Positions 10,661 to 22,339 of a stretch of 64,000 nt of DNA are shown here, one piece after another. Both the position numbers and the translations under genes were made by a program. The notes under the pieces are model-generated. The model was not told the origin of the DNA. It did no database searches and saw only the letters and a program-made list of their open reading frames with translations. Origin of the DNA: Diogma glabrata (taxonomy: Eukaryota > Arthropoda > Insecta > Diptera > Cylindrotomidae); NCBI GenBank assembly GCA_963693315.1, contig OY856187.1, forward strand, positions 47,944,485 to 48,008,484, given 5' to 3'. Numbering within the stretch: position 1 is the stretch's first letter; each line of letters opens with the position of its first letter.

Positions 10661-12245
10661 TTAACTTTTTCTCGTACAACAGAATTTATGTTTGTTGGGA
10701 TACTACTGCTTTCTTTAATATTTTTATAATTAGAACTACGAGGTCTATAACATTGGTTAGCTTTTAATTAAAGTATTTGATAGATATTAGCTCATCGTAT
10801 ATCTAGAACATTCAGAGCTGTGGTGAAGTCAGCCTATGCATCAGCGTCGCAATATTCTTTTTTATTGAATTTTCTGAATGTTTTTCTCAGTTAATAACAG
10901 TGTGCAAGTATGATAAAGTAAGTATTTAGACGATAAAAACAGAGCTATTTCACTGCAGTTTTACTTCTGTTGAGAGTCTTCAAGACTGCCTTCCTTTTTT
11001 AATGCAGGTCATGTACTTTCATGAACTGACATGTAGACTGTTAAGTGTCAAACTTCTTTAGCCGAAACATTTCAGTTCTTTTAAAAACATCTAAAAATTT
11101 TAGTTTCATTTAGAAATATCTAAAAATTTCCTCACGATTGTAATTTTATTTTAACAATTCAATCTGGTGATGTGTTGGTCGTGTACGACCCATGTTAAGT
11201 AACGGATAACAGAAATCAGTAAAATTTACGTGTGTACTGCTAGAAATACATGTGCAGAATTCTACATGCATCAAAATTAGAATATGTGTTTTTATATGAG
11301 AGCCATTACATGTAAATTCTGCAACATATCTCTGATTTCGCTGCGCAGCGCCAATAAAAAAAACTACTTGAAAACTCAGATAAAACTGGATGATTTTGAC
11401 ATTTTTTTGAAAATTAATTATTTTTTAACAGATAAAAATGGATGATATTTTTTTTGAAAATGAAATTATTTTTGAAATGGTTATTTGTTCATACAGATAT
11501 TCAAATATTTTAAATAATTCAAATCATAAAATAATTAAAACTAATATTGTTAATAAATAAATTTTTGGGAAAGGATTATCGGAAAAAGTATGCATTTTGA
11601 TCTTAAAATTTAATTTAGAGAAATTTATCATTAAACATAAACTTGTTTATAGGCAAAGGCAACTATTAAATTATTTTCTTCTATCTTTCTTTAAATTGCG
11701 ACAACTTTCAATTATAGAAAACTATTTCATAATGTAAGAACACGAAATGTCATTGTTACGAAAATTCTACACGTCAAATATATAAAAATTCTGCACATCT
11801 ATTTTAAGCATAATGCTCTTCTTTTACATTTTTTATTTCATTTAATTCAATAAGTTTGCACAAATTAGTGTTCCTTAAAATGTATCTATGTAACAGTTTT
11901 CTTACACTTTACTGAAAAAGCAACTCACACCGTCAATCATTTCTAAAAAAAACATTTATGCTAAATGGAATTGAAAAACCTTCACATACAAAATAAAACA
12001 AAAAATAAATCAAACAAAAGAAGAAAGAAAACTTTTTAAAACGAACGATCCGTCAAAAAAAGACCGATTTAAAATGAACGACCGATCCACAAACACAATG
12101 AATAGATGCAGATTTTTTAAAAAATACACTCTTACCAACGTAAAGCTGTTGTGTAAGTTTAGGTAATTGAGTTACTTCAGTCAAATCGAATGCGCCTATA
12201 TTATTTTGGCAATAAACACAAAAAAAGAGATAAAATCTAGTGGCA
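10661..12245. other. Unassigned AT-rich stretch
   Basis: No supported gene or repeat boundary. It carries scattered short inverted words only. Confidence 0.5.
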
Positions 12246-12580
12246 TATTTCTTGATCATGTGACGCACTCTTTTCCTCAATGCTAAAACCAAGATATAAA
12301 GTTATTCATTAAAAACTCGTTTCTTCGAGAAAGCAATATCGTGACATCATCAACGAATATTCCATAACTAAGATTGCGAGTGTAAACGATGACTGAACAG
12401 AGTTCATCCAGCACTCCTGAGATGAAAACCTTGGTTAATGATATATCACTGCTTTTAGAAGTGGTTTCTGATATCTCACGTAAACTTAAAGGTTAATTGC
12501 AGGAACTGCAATAGGTATGCGGGTTTGTCACCCCATAGATCAAATGTACGCGGGTTGGTCACGCCATAGATCAGAACTTA
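12245..12580 (-). repeat. Dispersed repeat fragment with CGCGTAC / ATGATCAARAAATATGCC words
   Basis: Read on the minus strand, GTGACCAACCCGCGTAC (near 12550) is followed about 300 bp later by ATGATCAAGAAATATGCCAC (near 12255). The same two words occur close together at 55618-55682, the first also at 22289-22305, and a variant of the second near 39112. It is non-coding and of unknown family. Confidence 0.5.
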
Positions 12581-13100
12581 AAAAAAATACAAATTAATAA
12601 GAACTGATCTTTCCATATACAAATTTTGTTATCTTAAATGTCTAATGCGTTATTGTAACCCAATAACAAGATTTGTTCGTGAATGACTTTCTGATGATAA
12701 AGTAGGTTTTTAAAGTTTTCAGGAAAAGCATTTTACACATTTATATATCGAGCCGTTTGATCCAAAAAAGAGTATCTCTCTACTCTATTCCTACTTTAAG
12801 GCACAAATGAATCCCCGTGATGTGTTGTAGTATCATTGCATAGATCTTAAAATATTTTTTCATGATTTTATGTCATATATTAAAATCCCTTCCTAATACT
12901 AATCTATTTTTATTAAAAGAAATTCATGTAATATTTACATATTTACAAAAACTCAGTGATATCGTAAATTATCTTGTATCACATAACATAACAACTGATA
13001 ACAATTAAATTTTCATAAAACTCTCTCTGCGATTTTATCTTTACTTTTGATCAATCAATCAACCAACAACATTCATAACTTCATAATATCAAGAAAAATG
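12580..13100. other. Unassigned AT-rich stretch
   Basis: Nothing recognised. Confidence 0.5.
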
Positions 13101-13103
13101 TAT

Positions 13104-13231
13104 AATAGTCTTGTTATTGAAGCACGTGCATCGCCGAAGAAAAGTAAAGAAATTCATAAGATTTAATATATATATCTTATGAATTTGTTTACTTTTCTTC
13201 GGCGATGCACGTGCTTCAATAACAAGACCAT
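13104..13231. repeat. Near-perfect hairpin P2, 55-bp arms
   Basis: The left arm 13108-13162 pairs with the right arm 13174-13228 with a single mismatch, separated by an 11-nt AT loop. The pairing continues a few bases outward. The arms include GCACGTGCATCGCCGAAG. It is non-coding. The high arm identity suggests recent formation or gene conversion. Confidence 0.95.
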
Positions 13232-13234
13232 TAT

Positions 13235-14115
13235 TCGCGAATTTATATGCATTAAATTATAATTGTTTAAATTCTAATCACGCATATTATCTGTAAAAAA
13301 ATTGAAGATTAAAAAATAAACATTGTTTTGCTTTCTTTTAAGATGATTATACTAGGTACTTGAACAATATACGAGGGTCCATTAAAAATTCATAAATAGC
13401 AGAATCTATATTTCCGTTGATTTGAATGACACTCATTAATGATCGAATATTCAGATTATTTATGTTTTAGACAACTGTATTGAATTACACGGACACGTTA
13501 AGTCAATTAATCTAACGAATCATATTTTTATTAAAAATAATCAATAATTGTGAAAAAGTCATAATAAATATGGTTTTCATATTTAGGGTAAAGCCATAAC
13601 TTAAAACTATTATTTATATTACTAACTGTTATTTGAATAGTTAAATAACCAATGTTGAAATTTTTTCGTTATTTTTTCAAATGTTTTATTGTTTAATTCA
13701 ATACTTAGCTTAACAGTATATTAATAATTCAAAACATTTTTTTTTAATATTTTAATGAATTAATGTTTTGTTTTGTTGGTTACTGTAAAATTGTAAATAG
13801 ATTTGGGAACAAATATGCATTTGTTTAAATAAAAATAATGAGTTAAGCAAACATGTCATAAATTCAATTTATTTTTTTTTATTTGTTATTTCTTGGTTAT
13901 TCTCCTAAGGGTTATCAACTGGCTGTTAATATGGTAACCAGGACATCTCACTTACAGTGTGAAATCTTTAACGAATTTGCCCTTAAAAAAAACCTTAGAA
14001 AAAAGTTCTATTCATTTTAAGTAATTTACTTTTATTTGGAAACTTGTGCACCAGTATTGAACAGATTCTTTAAGCTTGGTTATTATGTTCTAACATAAGG
14101 AAAAACTTCACAAAC
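13235..14115. other. Unassigned AT-rich stretch
   Basis: No gene or repeat boundary recognised. Confidence 0.5.
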
Positions 14116-14118
14116 AAT

Positions 14119-14318
14119 TTTAGATTTTTGAGATCAATTAAACTCAAGTAACTAAAGAAGTAATTGGAATTTTTTCAATTCAAAAGTATGGTTTGAAGTT
14201 TTTCAGAAAAAAACTCCAATTCACATTTTTCGTGTTTCGGATCGGATTCGAACCTATCCTCGTCAGTGCCCGGCTCGAATCCTTGGGCAGACACGCTATC
14301 GATTACGCCGTTAAGGCG
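14119..14318 (-). mobile_element. tRNA-derived SINE, copy 1
   Basis: On the minus strand the head (14318 to about 14235) contains a box-B-like GGTTCGAATCC and an upstream AATCGATAGCG box-A-like segment, as in tRNA-derived pol III promoters. A body without coding capacity continues to about 14119. A second copy in the same orientation lies at 59799-59985 and shares both head and body. The cloverleaf is degenerate, so it is not a functional tRNA gene. Confidence 0.75.
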
Positions 14319-15117
14319 TTCACAAACAATGTTACAAAAGAATTACTGAATGATCCCACCCTAAGGAACTATCGAATAACCATCTAAAATAACCAATATG
14401 GAAAAATAATTACGCCAAATCTTGACAACAATACTATACGAATATAAAAATCATGAATGGTGGATTGGAGTTAATAATATGAAGTAAAATAATTTTAGCA
14501 GTTATTGAAGCCCAACAGGAATGAGTCAAAGTTACAATTCATTATCCGAAACCCTTAAAAAATCCTGTTACAGAATTAAATAACGCGACAGATGTTTTGA
14601 TTAAAATTTTATTGGGGATGACACAAATCTGTCGAAAAAAATTGTCTAGCAAAACCGAACTTAAACCCGGATGAGGTACTCTGAGCAGGTCCTGACTAAT
14701 GTAACGTCTCAAACTATCTAAACCGGATCAGGCAGCCCTACTACAACCGGACCAGCAGCCAAATTCTGTAACTGTGAAGCGGTGAAGTGATAATTTTTTT
14801 ATCACTTCACCGGAAAAAAACGATTTCCAATCTAAATGAGTGAAGTGTTAAAACTAAAAGTTAACACCGAATTTTGGTTAGTGATAAAATAAAATTGATT
14901 TTTTGTTAAATAAATTTTTTATCACCATTATGTCAAAAAACAGAATTTCATCAATGTGATTTGTTATTTCAGATTTCTAAATAGCCTTAAGAGTTTTTTT
15001 TTCAAATTTAACTTCGAAATTATTTAAATAAAGTTAAATTTTAAATCTATGTTTAAATTGTGTAATTAAAAATGATTGGTAATTATGTGTGTTTTAGACC
15101 GTAGTTCGACATTAAAA

Positions 15118-16558
15118 ATATGGAGGGGCTGAAATCTCACAGCTCTGAGATATCAAGACTTCGGTCTGGGTTAAGAATTTTGATATAGTTTTCGGCAAAA
15201 AACTTTTATGAGGACATGGTTTTTAGTTTTGGCAGCGATGTATATCAAACATAACTCTTTGTTAAAGTACAAGTATTTTTTTATCTCTGTTTAGAAATTT
15301 ATTACAAAACTAACATGAAACATCAATACGATGTCGGAAAATTTTAACAGATCATAAATTAACATAATTTAGTGAAAAGATGATACAATCAGCAAACTAC
15401 TCTAAAACCTCTCCATTTAGTGTTTCGAAAAAAATATTACAAAATCACAAATTCATATTTCTTTCAAAATTCCAAAAATATTGTAAAAATTAAATAAAAT
15501 CAAACTTTTCTCAAAATTCCAAAAATATTCCAAAAATTAGAATGAAATCAAATATTTAAACTTTTTCTAAATTCCAATAATATTCCAAAAATTCTTCAAA
15601 ATTCAAACTTTTTCCAAAATTCTAAAAATATTGCAAAAATTATTACAAAATCAAAAATTGGAATTTATTTTTCAAAATTGCAAAAATTATAATAAAATCA
15701 AAAATTTAAAATTTTTCAAAATTCTAAAAATATTCCAAAAATTCTTACAAAATCAAAAATTGAAACTTTTTCCAAAATTCCAAAAATATTGCAAAAATTA
15801 TTACAAAATCAAAAATACAAACTTTTTTCAAAATTCCAAAAATATTTCAAAAACTATAACAAATTCAAAAATTTCCATGTCCAATTTCATTTGCAATTAC
15901 ATATACGTCATAAAAACAGCTACATTTTTTTCCCCAAAAAATTGGCTAAAAAATGAATGAAATCATTTTTTGACACCCTTGACATTATTTTTTTGACAAA
16001 CTTATAATGCCATAACTCTCAATAACAATAAAATTTCATTTCAAACAAAAAATTAATGTTATTTTTTTCCAAAAATTGGGTAAAAAAATAAATAAAAATC
16101 TTTATTTTGACACACTTGACAACATTTTTTCGACAAACTTATAATGCAATAATCTAGTTTTTGATCTCACATACCAATCCCTACCATTAGGACTTCTCCA
16201 AATTTAATGTTCCTACTCGTAATCACTTAAAATGAACGTTTTTTAAGCAAAAAATGTGAAAATTTGCTATTTTTGACGCACATAATGATTTTTGACACAC
16301 TTCCGGTACAGTTATCGAACACAGCGTCCTTTCGGACCTGTCCCTTGAGTACACCTATTTTTAGAATCCCTCCAGCGGTTTCCCCTGCAGCGTAGATAAT
16401 GACGGACGGACGGCCGGCCGGCAGACAGACATACATTGTTTTTTTGCTTTTTAGAATCAGTAGGTCCTAAAACGTCGAGAAATGCCAAAAAAAGTGGGGG
16501 TAAGAATTTCACTTTTGGCTCATGCATGTAAAACTTAGGTCTTTCAGACCGAAGTAAT
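15118..16558 (+). mobile_element. ACTTCGGTCTG-family element, copy B
   Basis: Apparently full length, colinear with copy A. The start is ATATGGAGGGGCTG. Subterminal 11-bp inverse motifs are at 15158-15168 and 16545-16555. The central A/T-rich tandem array (about 15430-15875) is the cleanest example of the 56-bp unit. The terminal hairpin GGTCT-TTC-AGACC is followed by GAAGTAAT. Short ORFs across it are repeat by-products. Confidence 0.88.
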
Positions 16559-17109
16559 ATCTATATCTATATGCGTATATACAGTCAACTAGATTTACAT
16601 TTCAAGTATCAAAACGCTCTTTTTTGTCGTAGGTTTATGTAATGTTTTCTTGAACTATACAGGGTGAGTTTATTAAAAAATGCCAGGCTTTTATCTCGAG
16701 TACCATGCTAGATGGGACTATAATATTTGTTATAATATAACAAATATAACTAATATTTGTTAAGAGTCGAGGGGGACGTCTAGTGGTAATATTGAATGAC
16801 CTTGAAACTCATACGTATCGGAATTATATGCCAAAGTAGGGTTTTTTTAAATTAGAACCTATACATAAAAGGTTTTTTTTTTGATTAAGTAAATCAAACT
16901 ACACACTTTTTGCTTACAAAGTATTTTTGTAAAGTGTACGATTTAGTAGATATGATGAAAATTGATTTGCACTAAAGCAAACGTGTCTTCGCTAAGTTCT
17001 TCAGTAAAACAATAAAATTTCAATAAACTAAAAAAAAACAACGAAAATCAATTTCACGCAGTAGACCGCGATGCAATAATATTTAAATTAATGAATGATT
17101 TTTATTGTT

Positions 17110-18720
17110 TTTAGGGTTCCGTACTTTGAAAAAGTAAAAACGGTAGCCTATTGGTGAGACTTCGGTGTCCGTCCGAATTTCTACATAATTGACTTTCTCA
17201 AAAATTATAAGTGCTATCAACTTGAAATTTTTTACAGTTATACAATGTATTTGTCCACGCCTACTGACAACAAGAAAATTATGAATATTTGTTTTTATCA
17301 ATATTTTATGGACCTTGATAAGGAGATAGTAAAACAAAAGTTTGTTTTAAGGAATCGAGTTTGGTTTAAAAAAATCAAAAAAAAATCAAATATTTCAAAA
17401 AGTCCTTTCAATGAATTATCGATTGCTTGGTTTTTAAGTTATTTCCAAAAACGTGTGTTTATTTTTTTGTCCTCTACCTTAACCTCGAACATTATAAAGC
17501 AAAAAATTGAAAAAATTGTTGTAGGAAATTTGCATACAAAAATCCGTTTTTTTGTTTTGGTTGTTATAATTTCAAATGTTCATTGGAGGGGGTTGAGAGT
17601 GAAAATTACGAAAACAAAATATTTTTGGTCATGTCAAATGGGGTATCATATGAAAGGTTATTTTTTTTCTAGTCTAAAACAATTTTTTTTGTAATTTTCG
17701 AAAGCACAGTTTTTGACTTATTTTGGAAAAAGTGAAATTTTAGTTTTGTCCCCCCCACTTATCTTCGAACATTACAAAAGAAAAAATTTAAAAAAATTCA
17801 CGGTTGTAGGAACTTGGCAAAAAAAATGGAAAATTTTTTTTGGTCGTTATAATTTCAATTGTTCTTTGGAGGGGGTTGTGAGTAGAAATTTTGAAAAAAA
17901 AATATTTTAGACCTGGACAAGTGGGGTGTCATATGAAAGGTGATCTTTTTTGTAGTTCAAAATATTTTTTTTGTAATTTTCGAGAACACGGTTTTGGACT
18001 TATTTATAAAAATGTGAAAATTTGATTCTGTCCCACCCTTTATCATCGAACATTACAAAAGCGAAAAATTGAAAAAATTCACAGTCATAGGTAATTTTGT
18101 AAAGATTGAACGAAAACTATAGCGGTTATCTCATTATTTCAAATGTTCCTTAGAGGGGGGTTGAGAGAAGAAATTTCGAAAAAAGTTATTTTTGACCTTG
18201 ACGTGGGGTGTTATATGAAAGGTTATTTTGTTTCTAGTCTAAAACCGTTTTCCGAAATTTTCAAAGTCACCATTTTCGATTTAAAATTGTGTTTTTGTGA
18301 AGAATTTCACGTAGAATTTTGAATTCTTTGATCAATTTTTTGAGGATCAATTCAGAAAATATTTTACAATATTAGGGTTCTAAAATAATATTGAATAGAT
18401 TATGGTTAGTCAGATGAACTCGGCATTAAAAACATTATTCGGGCTGACCATTGCAATCTAGTAATCTTCATGGTCCAAGAATTGTAACCGTTTGTTATCG
18501 GTATACGCATTCCATTAATTCTCAATGATTTCGAGAAAAACTGTATTTATGTTTGACTAATAAACGAATTAAATTCAAAAATGTTGCCACCATTATGCCA
18601 CAGTTGTGGGTAAAATTCAACCCAACGTATAACTGCATTAGCAAATACTGTTTTTTCATATTATTATATACACGGAACCCTCGGCGAGCGAGTTATATTC
18701 GCACTTGACCCGACTTTTTT
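17110..18720 (-). mobile_element. Repeat with AGGGTTCCGTAC end and 282-bp tandem core
   Basis: One end reads AGGGTTCCGTAC near 17113. The other end is a 64-bp unit, 18657-18720, containing CGGAACCCTCGGCGAGCGAG and GCACTTGACCCGAC. The core repeats about every 282 bp, with GTGGGGTGTCATATGAAAGG-like words near 17640, 17923 and 18205. On the opposite strand the 64-bp end resembles the AGTCGGGTCAAGTGCGA ends of widespread arthropod repeats. It is non-coding; the 149-codon ORF at 17245-17694 is very rich in Lys, Phe and Ile and follows the repeat. A related plus-strand copy lies at 32157-33065. Confidence 0.7.
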
Positions 18721-19180
18721 CATATTATTATATACACGGAACCCTCGGCGAGCGAGTTATACAGTAAAAGCCCAAATATCCGGAATGCTCGGGGATTGAA
18801 GCATGCCGGATAATCGAAAATTCTGGATAATTGAATTTAAATGAAATATTATGACGATTTCATGTTATTCTCCATATAAATATTTTAGTAGGATTCTCGT
18901 CAATATATTTTCAAAAAAAATACTAGAAACCTATTTTTGTATGTGTATTTCAAGTTGTTCATAACATTGATTGCAAATAATATTTTATACAAATACAAAA
19001 ACAAGTAAATAATAAGAATATTTGAAAATTTTTCTTGCAATTGCCAACCAAAAAAAAATTTTTTCTTGTGAAAGAGGAAACAATTCAAAAATCTTAAATT
19101 CCGGTGAACTGAATATTCGGTTAATTGAATGTCGGATAATCGGGCTTTTACTGTATTCGCACTTGACCCGACTTTTTTTT
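18657..19180. repeat. 64-bp tandem duplication, second copy split by a MITE
   Basis: The first unit is 18657-18720. The second starts at 18721 with identical sequence to GCGAGTTATA, is interrupted by 18762-19153, and resumes at 19154 with TATTCGCACTTGACCCGAC. The undamaged first unit is therefore the exact empty site of the insertion. Confidence 0.95.
18762..19153. mobile_element. 392-bp MITE, Tc1/mariner (pogo-like) type, TA duplication
   Basis: The ends are CAGTAAAAGCCC and GGGCTTTTACTG, extending to about 24 bp with a few mismatches (ATATCCGGA versus TCGGATAAT). The TA dinucleotide is duplicated (18760-18761, 19154-19155), proven by the intact tandem unit next to it. CAGT-type ends with TA target suit pogo/Tigger-like elements. 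It has no transposase and would depend on one elsewhere. Confidence 0.92.
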
Positions 19181-20729
19181 TAATTTATCGAAATTTTATT
19201 TTTTTTTCTGAAGACCTTAGCGAAGACACGTTTGCTTTAGTGCAAATCAATGTTAATCATATCTACTAAATCGTACACTTTACAAAAAAATTTTGTAAGC
19301 AAAAAGTGTGCAGTTTGATTTACTTAATTAAAAAAAAAACCTTATATGTATAGGTTCTAATTTAAAAAAACCCTACTTTGGCATATAATTCCGATACGTA
19401 TGAGTTTCAAGGTCATTCAATATTACCACTAGACGTCCCCCTCGACCCTTAACAAATATTACCTTGGGTTATTTTGTCCCATCTAGCATCGTTCTCGAGA
19501 TACAAGCCTGGCATTTTTTAAAAAACTCACCCTGTATATGTTTTGTTACCATTGAAGACGTTATCTGTCCCTATCTCACCAATTATGCAGAAGTGTGTTC
19601 AGAATATTTTTAAAAAAATCGACGTCTGCTATTATAGTCGTGATGGAAATTTACCTAATATTACTTTTTATCTAGAACGGTAATATAATAAATATAACAT
19701 ACTTCTAATGAGATATTATAGAATTCTTTCAAAATGCACAATAGAGAACAAATTCCTTTTTGTTAGACCCTTAATTATGACCCCAGTAGCGTCAAAATAA
19801 GTCTTATCTGCAAAAAATAGCAATATACTTCACATCTCGTTGATTTCAGCGGCTCTCATAAATATGCCTTTGCATAACTGACGGCATAAATTAATTGAAA
19901 AAATTTTTTATTTAATCCAACTTAAAATTAATTTCACTCAACAATTATGTTTTGTTCACAAAAAAATGATAAATAAAGGATATTTTATAATAATTTTATT
20001 AAATAAAACAATCAATGAAAATTGTATGCATTGACGTTTGATATTTCGTGAGTCGCCTACTATAAGATTTTTCAACACTTACATCACATAAATTGCATAT
20101 AGAATCGGAAAAAATGTTAAAATGATAAAAATTTGGTGATAAAATCGAAATGAAAAGAATTGATGAAATTTTCACTTCACTACTTCAGTTACAGAATTTG
20201 GCTGCAGGACCGAATCAGTTCAAATAGTACTACAATTTAGCACAATTTTTGTAAATACATCATTTTCCTAATGTTCAAAAAATTCGTTTGAAAAATATAC
20301 TTACTTAAATATACCTTAAATATACTTACCTACACGTAGTCATAACGCAGAGAAGTGATAACTAAAGCATATGTGAAATTTCGCAAACTATGTACATATA
20401 TCTAAAATGGATAATATTCTAGTGAATTTTAACAAAATGAAATTTGTTCAAATGAAATAGGGGTCGGATCAGGACAAATAGGGCACCTTAATTGTAAAAT
20501 CATATATATGATTCTGATCGGGTCCTGGTCCGGCATTTACTACAAAGGATGGGATAGGTCGTCGCGGTCCGAGCCGGATCAGGACAAATAGGTTGTACCC
20601 TATTAGGGAAATCAGTTATGATTTCTGATAAGGGCCGAATGCAAATGCCTTATTAGGGCTTACCTTACTACACCCTGATCCAGCTCGGATCATAGTAGGG
20701 CATGCCCGAACAAAATGCTAGTCGGGATG

Positions 20730-21125
20730 TATAGGTGTGCTTGTCGCAACAGCTGTGTCTTGGTTCACTGTATACGTCTTATATATGTGTGAATAATATA
20801 TGTGTATATCTGTATAGTACAGACCGGAACAATTGCTGTGTATTTATTGTCAAATAAACACTTACTATATTTCATTAAAAATTAATTTAAAAGTGTTTAA
20901 AAAATTATGCTATAAAAACTTAAAACGCATTTTTCTCCTATGGAATTTGGAATTGTTTGTATAATTTTGAATAATAACGTTTTCTTCATGTTTTCTTACC
21001 TCGATTAGCTCGATTAGCTTTCGAACCTAACTGATCGAGAATCTACAAATTTGTAATGATAGGAAAATTAGTAAATTTTGAATGCAAAATATATAAAGTG
21101 TCATATACTCATAATTATATTTATT
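20730..21125. other. Unassigned AT-rich stretch
   Basis: Nothing recognised. Confidence 0.5.
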
Positions 21126-21127
21126 AA

Positions 21128-21325
21128 GAGGGTGGAACTGAGAAGGGGCAAAAACACCATTTACTGGTAAAGCTGGGTGTCATTTGAAAGAGCACCTAAT
21201 TTAAGAGACATTGCAATTTTTTTTAGAATTTTACGGTGCACAGTTTTTGAGTTATTGTCAAAAAAGTATAACTTTCAGACCGCTCCCTCTTCTATCTATT
21301 TATTGAAGTGAAAACTTCTTTAGGC
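21128..21325 (-). repeat. Fragment of the 282-bp-core repeat family
   Basis: It contains GGGTGTCATTTGAAAGAGCA and downstream text (ATTTTACGGTGCACAGTTTT) that is inversely matched in 32820-32895 of the plus-strand copy. There are no ends, so it is a truncated relic. Confidence 0.6.
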
Positions 21326-21427
21326 GCACCACACACAGATTTTTCCGTAGGTAGTAAGTTAGGCTGATCCGTGACGCTCTGAGGTAAAAGACTAAAAATA
21401 ATAATCTATCTATCATTTCTTAACGTT

Positions 21428-21505
21428 TCAAATTGCGTTGTGGATATCGTGCTCGACTGATGTGCTTGTAGGTAGTAAGTTCAATCCCTGATGCGGTACA
21501 TATTT
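21428..21505 (+). mobile_element. tRNA-like SINE head fragment
   Basis: GTGGATATCGTGCTCGACTG is followed about 20 bp later by AGTTCAATCCCTG, resembling A and B boxes of a tRNA-derived SINE. A T-rich tail follows. It is unlike the SINE at 14119, so it would be a second family. A single copy is visible, so confidence is moderate. Confidence 0.45.
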
Positions 21506-21509
21506 TTTT

Positions 21510-22280
21510 ATTGTTTGTTTTTTAATTTTTATTAAATACCATCAAAAGTGTTTTTTTTTATTTGTGAATTCATAAAAATAATAAAAATTGCTTTATACGA
21601 ATTTTAAAAAATTGATTTATAACGCAGTTTTTTAAAGTTATATTGCTACTGTCTCTTGCAATTTGCATTCGAGTCATCATTCTAAATAAATATTGAATAT
21701 ATATAAAATTGAAAGTATGTCTGTTTGTCCTTTATGCATTAATACATTAATCATCATGAAAATTTGGGAAGTTGTTGTGTACACTTAATTTGCTTTTTAT
21801 TTAACTATCGTTTTAAACGGTAGTTTGCTTTGATCAATGTTTTTTTATTGAACATAATCTTTATAAAATTAAAAATAACGTAAGAAAGATAGTATAACCT
21901 GAAACAATTACATTTGTATATCAAAATTATATGTATTGGAATTTTATCATCTTCACTAAATATGTTGTCGGTTTGGAATTGTATGTAATACATATTTCTA
22001 AAATTAAGCGAAGACTTAATACTTGTAACTTGATACTTGATAAAATCGATTATATCGATTTAAAGCTCACAATTACGAGACGGAAATCGCATAAATTCTA
22101 TACAAAGAAGCATAGCTTATGTGTGATTAAACATGGATGGCAATCATGATAAATAAAATAATTAAAAATGGTGGCACTTAGCCGATAGTGATTTGCAAAC
22201 GGCAACAATGCGCATTAATACCAATGAATTTGCTTAGCTTTCCGCAGGAAGATTTGTAAAATTTAAACTTGTTGATCTAT
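21510..22280. other. Unassigned AT-rich stretch
   Basis: No gene or repeat boundary recognised. The 60-70 codon ORFs here have random-looking composition. Confidence 0.5.
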
Positions 22281-22335
22281 GGGTGTGACAACCACGCGTA
22301 CTTTAGTCCCTGCTATTGGCATATGAGTGCTATTT
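22281..22335 (+). repeat. Dispersed repeat fragment (CACGCGTACTTTAGTCCCTG)
   Basis: It shares GTGAC-ACC-CGCGTACT-x-CCCTGCTATTG-CATATGA with 55618-55662 and, more loosely, with the minus strand near 12550. Confidence 0.55.
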
Positions 22336-22339
22336 TGAC

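Larger units (their letters stand above)
16660..19534. mobile_element. 2.9-kb element with about 370-bp terminal inverted repeats
   Basis: The left arm 16660-17037 (starting CAGGGTGAGTTTATTAAAAA) is inversely repeated at about 19168-19534 (ending CTCACCCTG). TATA flanks both ends (16656-16659, 19535-19538), which suits TA or TATA target use. The arms have many substitutions and a few indels, so the insertion is not recent. No transposase is recognisable inside. The interior consists of another repeat family (17110-18720 and its tandem end). Confidence 0.85.
14756..20204. mobile_element. 5.4-kb inverted-repeat element (CAGCCAAATTCTG termini), CAG duplication
   Basis: The left end CAGCCAAATTCTGTAACTG matches the inverse of the right end CAGTTACAGAATTTGGCTG. 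Further inward both sides carry GAAGTGA/TCACTTC blocks. The trinucleotide CAG flanks both ends (14753-14755, 20205-20207). Much of the length comes from later insertions (15118-16558 and 16660-19534), so the element proper is about 1.1 kb and encodes nothing recognisable. Confidence 0.75.
14650..20729. mobile_element. GATC-rich element interrupted by a large insertion
   Basis: The right part (20208-20729) is full of GGATCAGG/CCTGATC words and ends CTAGTCGGGATG, like the end of the element at 3335-4728. The left part (about 14650-14752) has the same words (GGATCAGGCAGCCCTACTAC) and a degenerate GTCTAGC start. Between them lies a 5.4-kb inserted element. The left boundary is approximate. Confidence 0.65.

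Noticed and set aside
14235..14318. Functional tRNA gene
   Set aside because: Box B is good, but the acceptor stem and cloverleaf do not close and a second copy has the same non-tRNA body, so it is a SINE head.
15631..15960. 109-codon ORF rich in Lys, Asn, Gln and Phe
   Set aside because: It is read from the A/T tandem array of copy B; the regular pattern comes from the repeat unit.
17245..17694. 149-codon plus-strand ORF
   Set aside because: It follows the 282-bp tandem core of a repeat, is dominated by Lys, Phe, Ile and Val, and has no motif. The frame is not conserved in the related copy at 32157.
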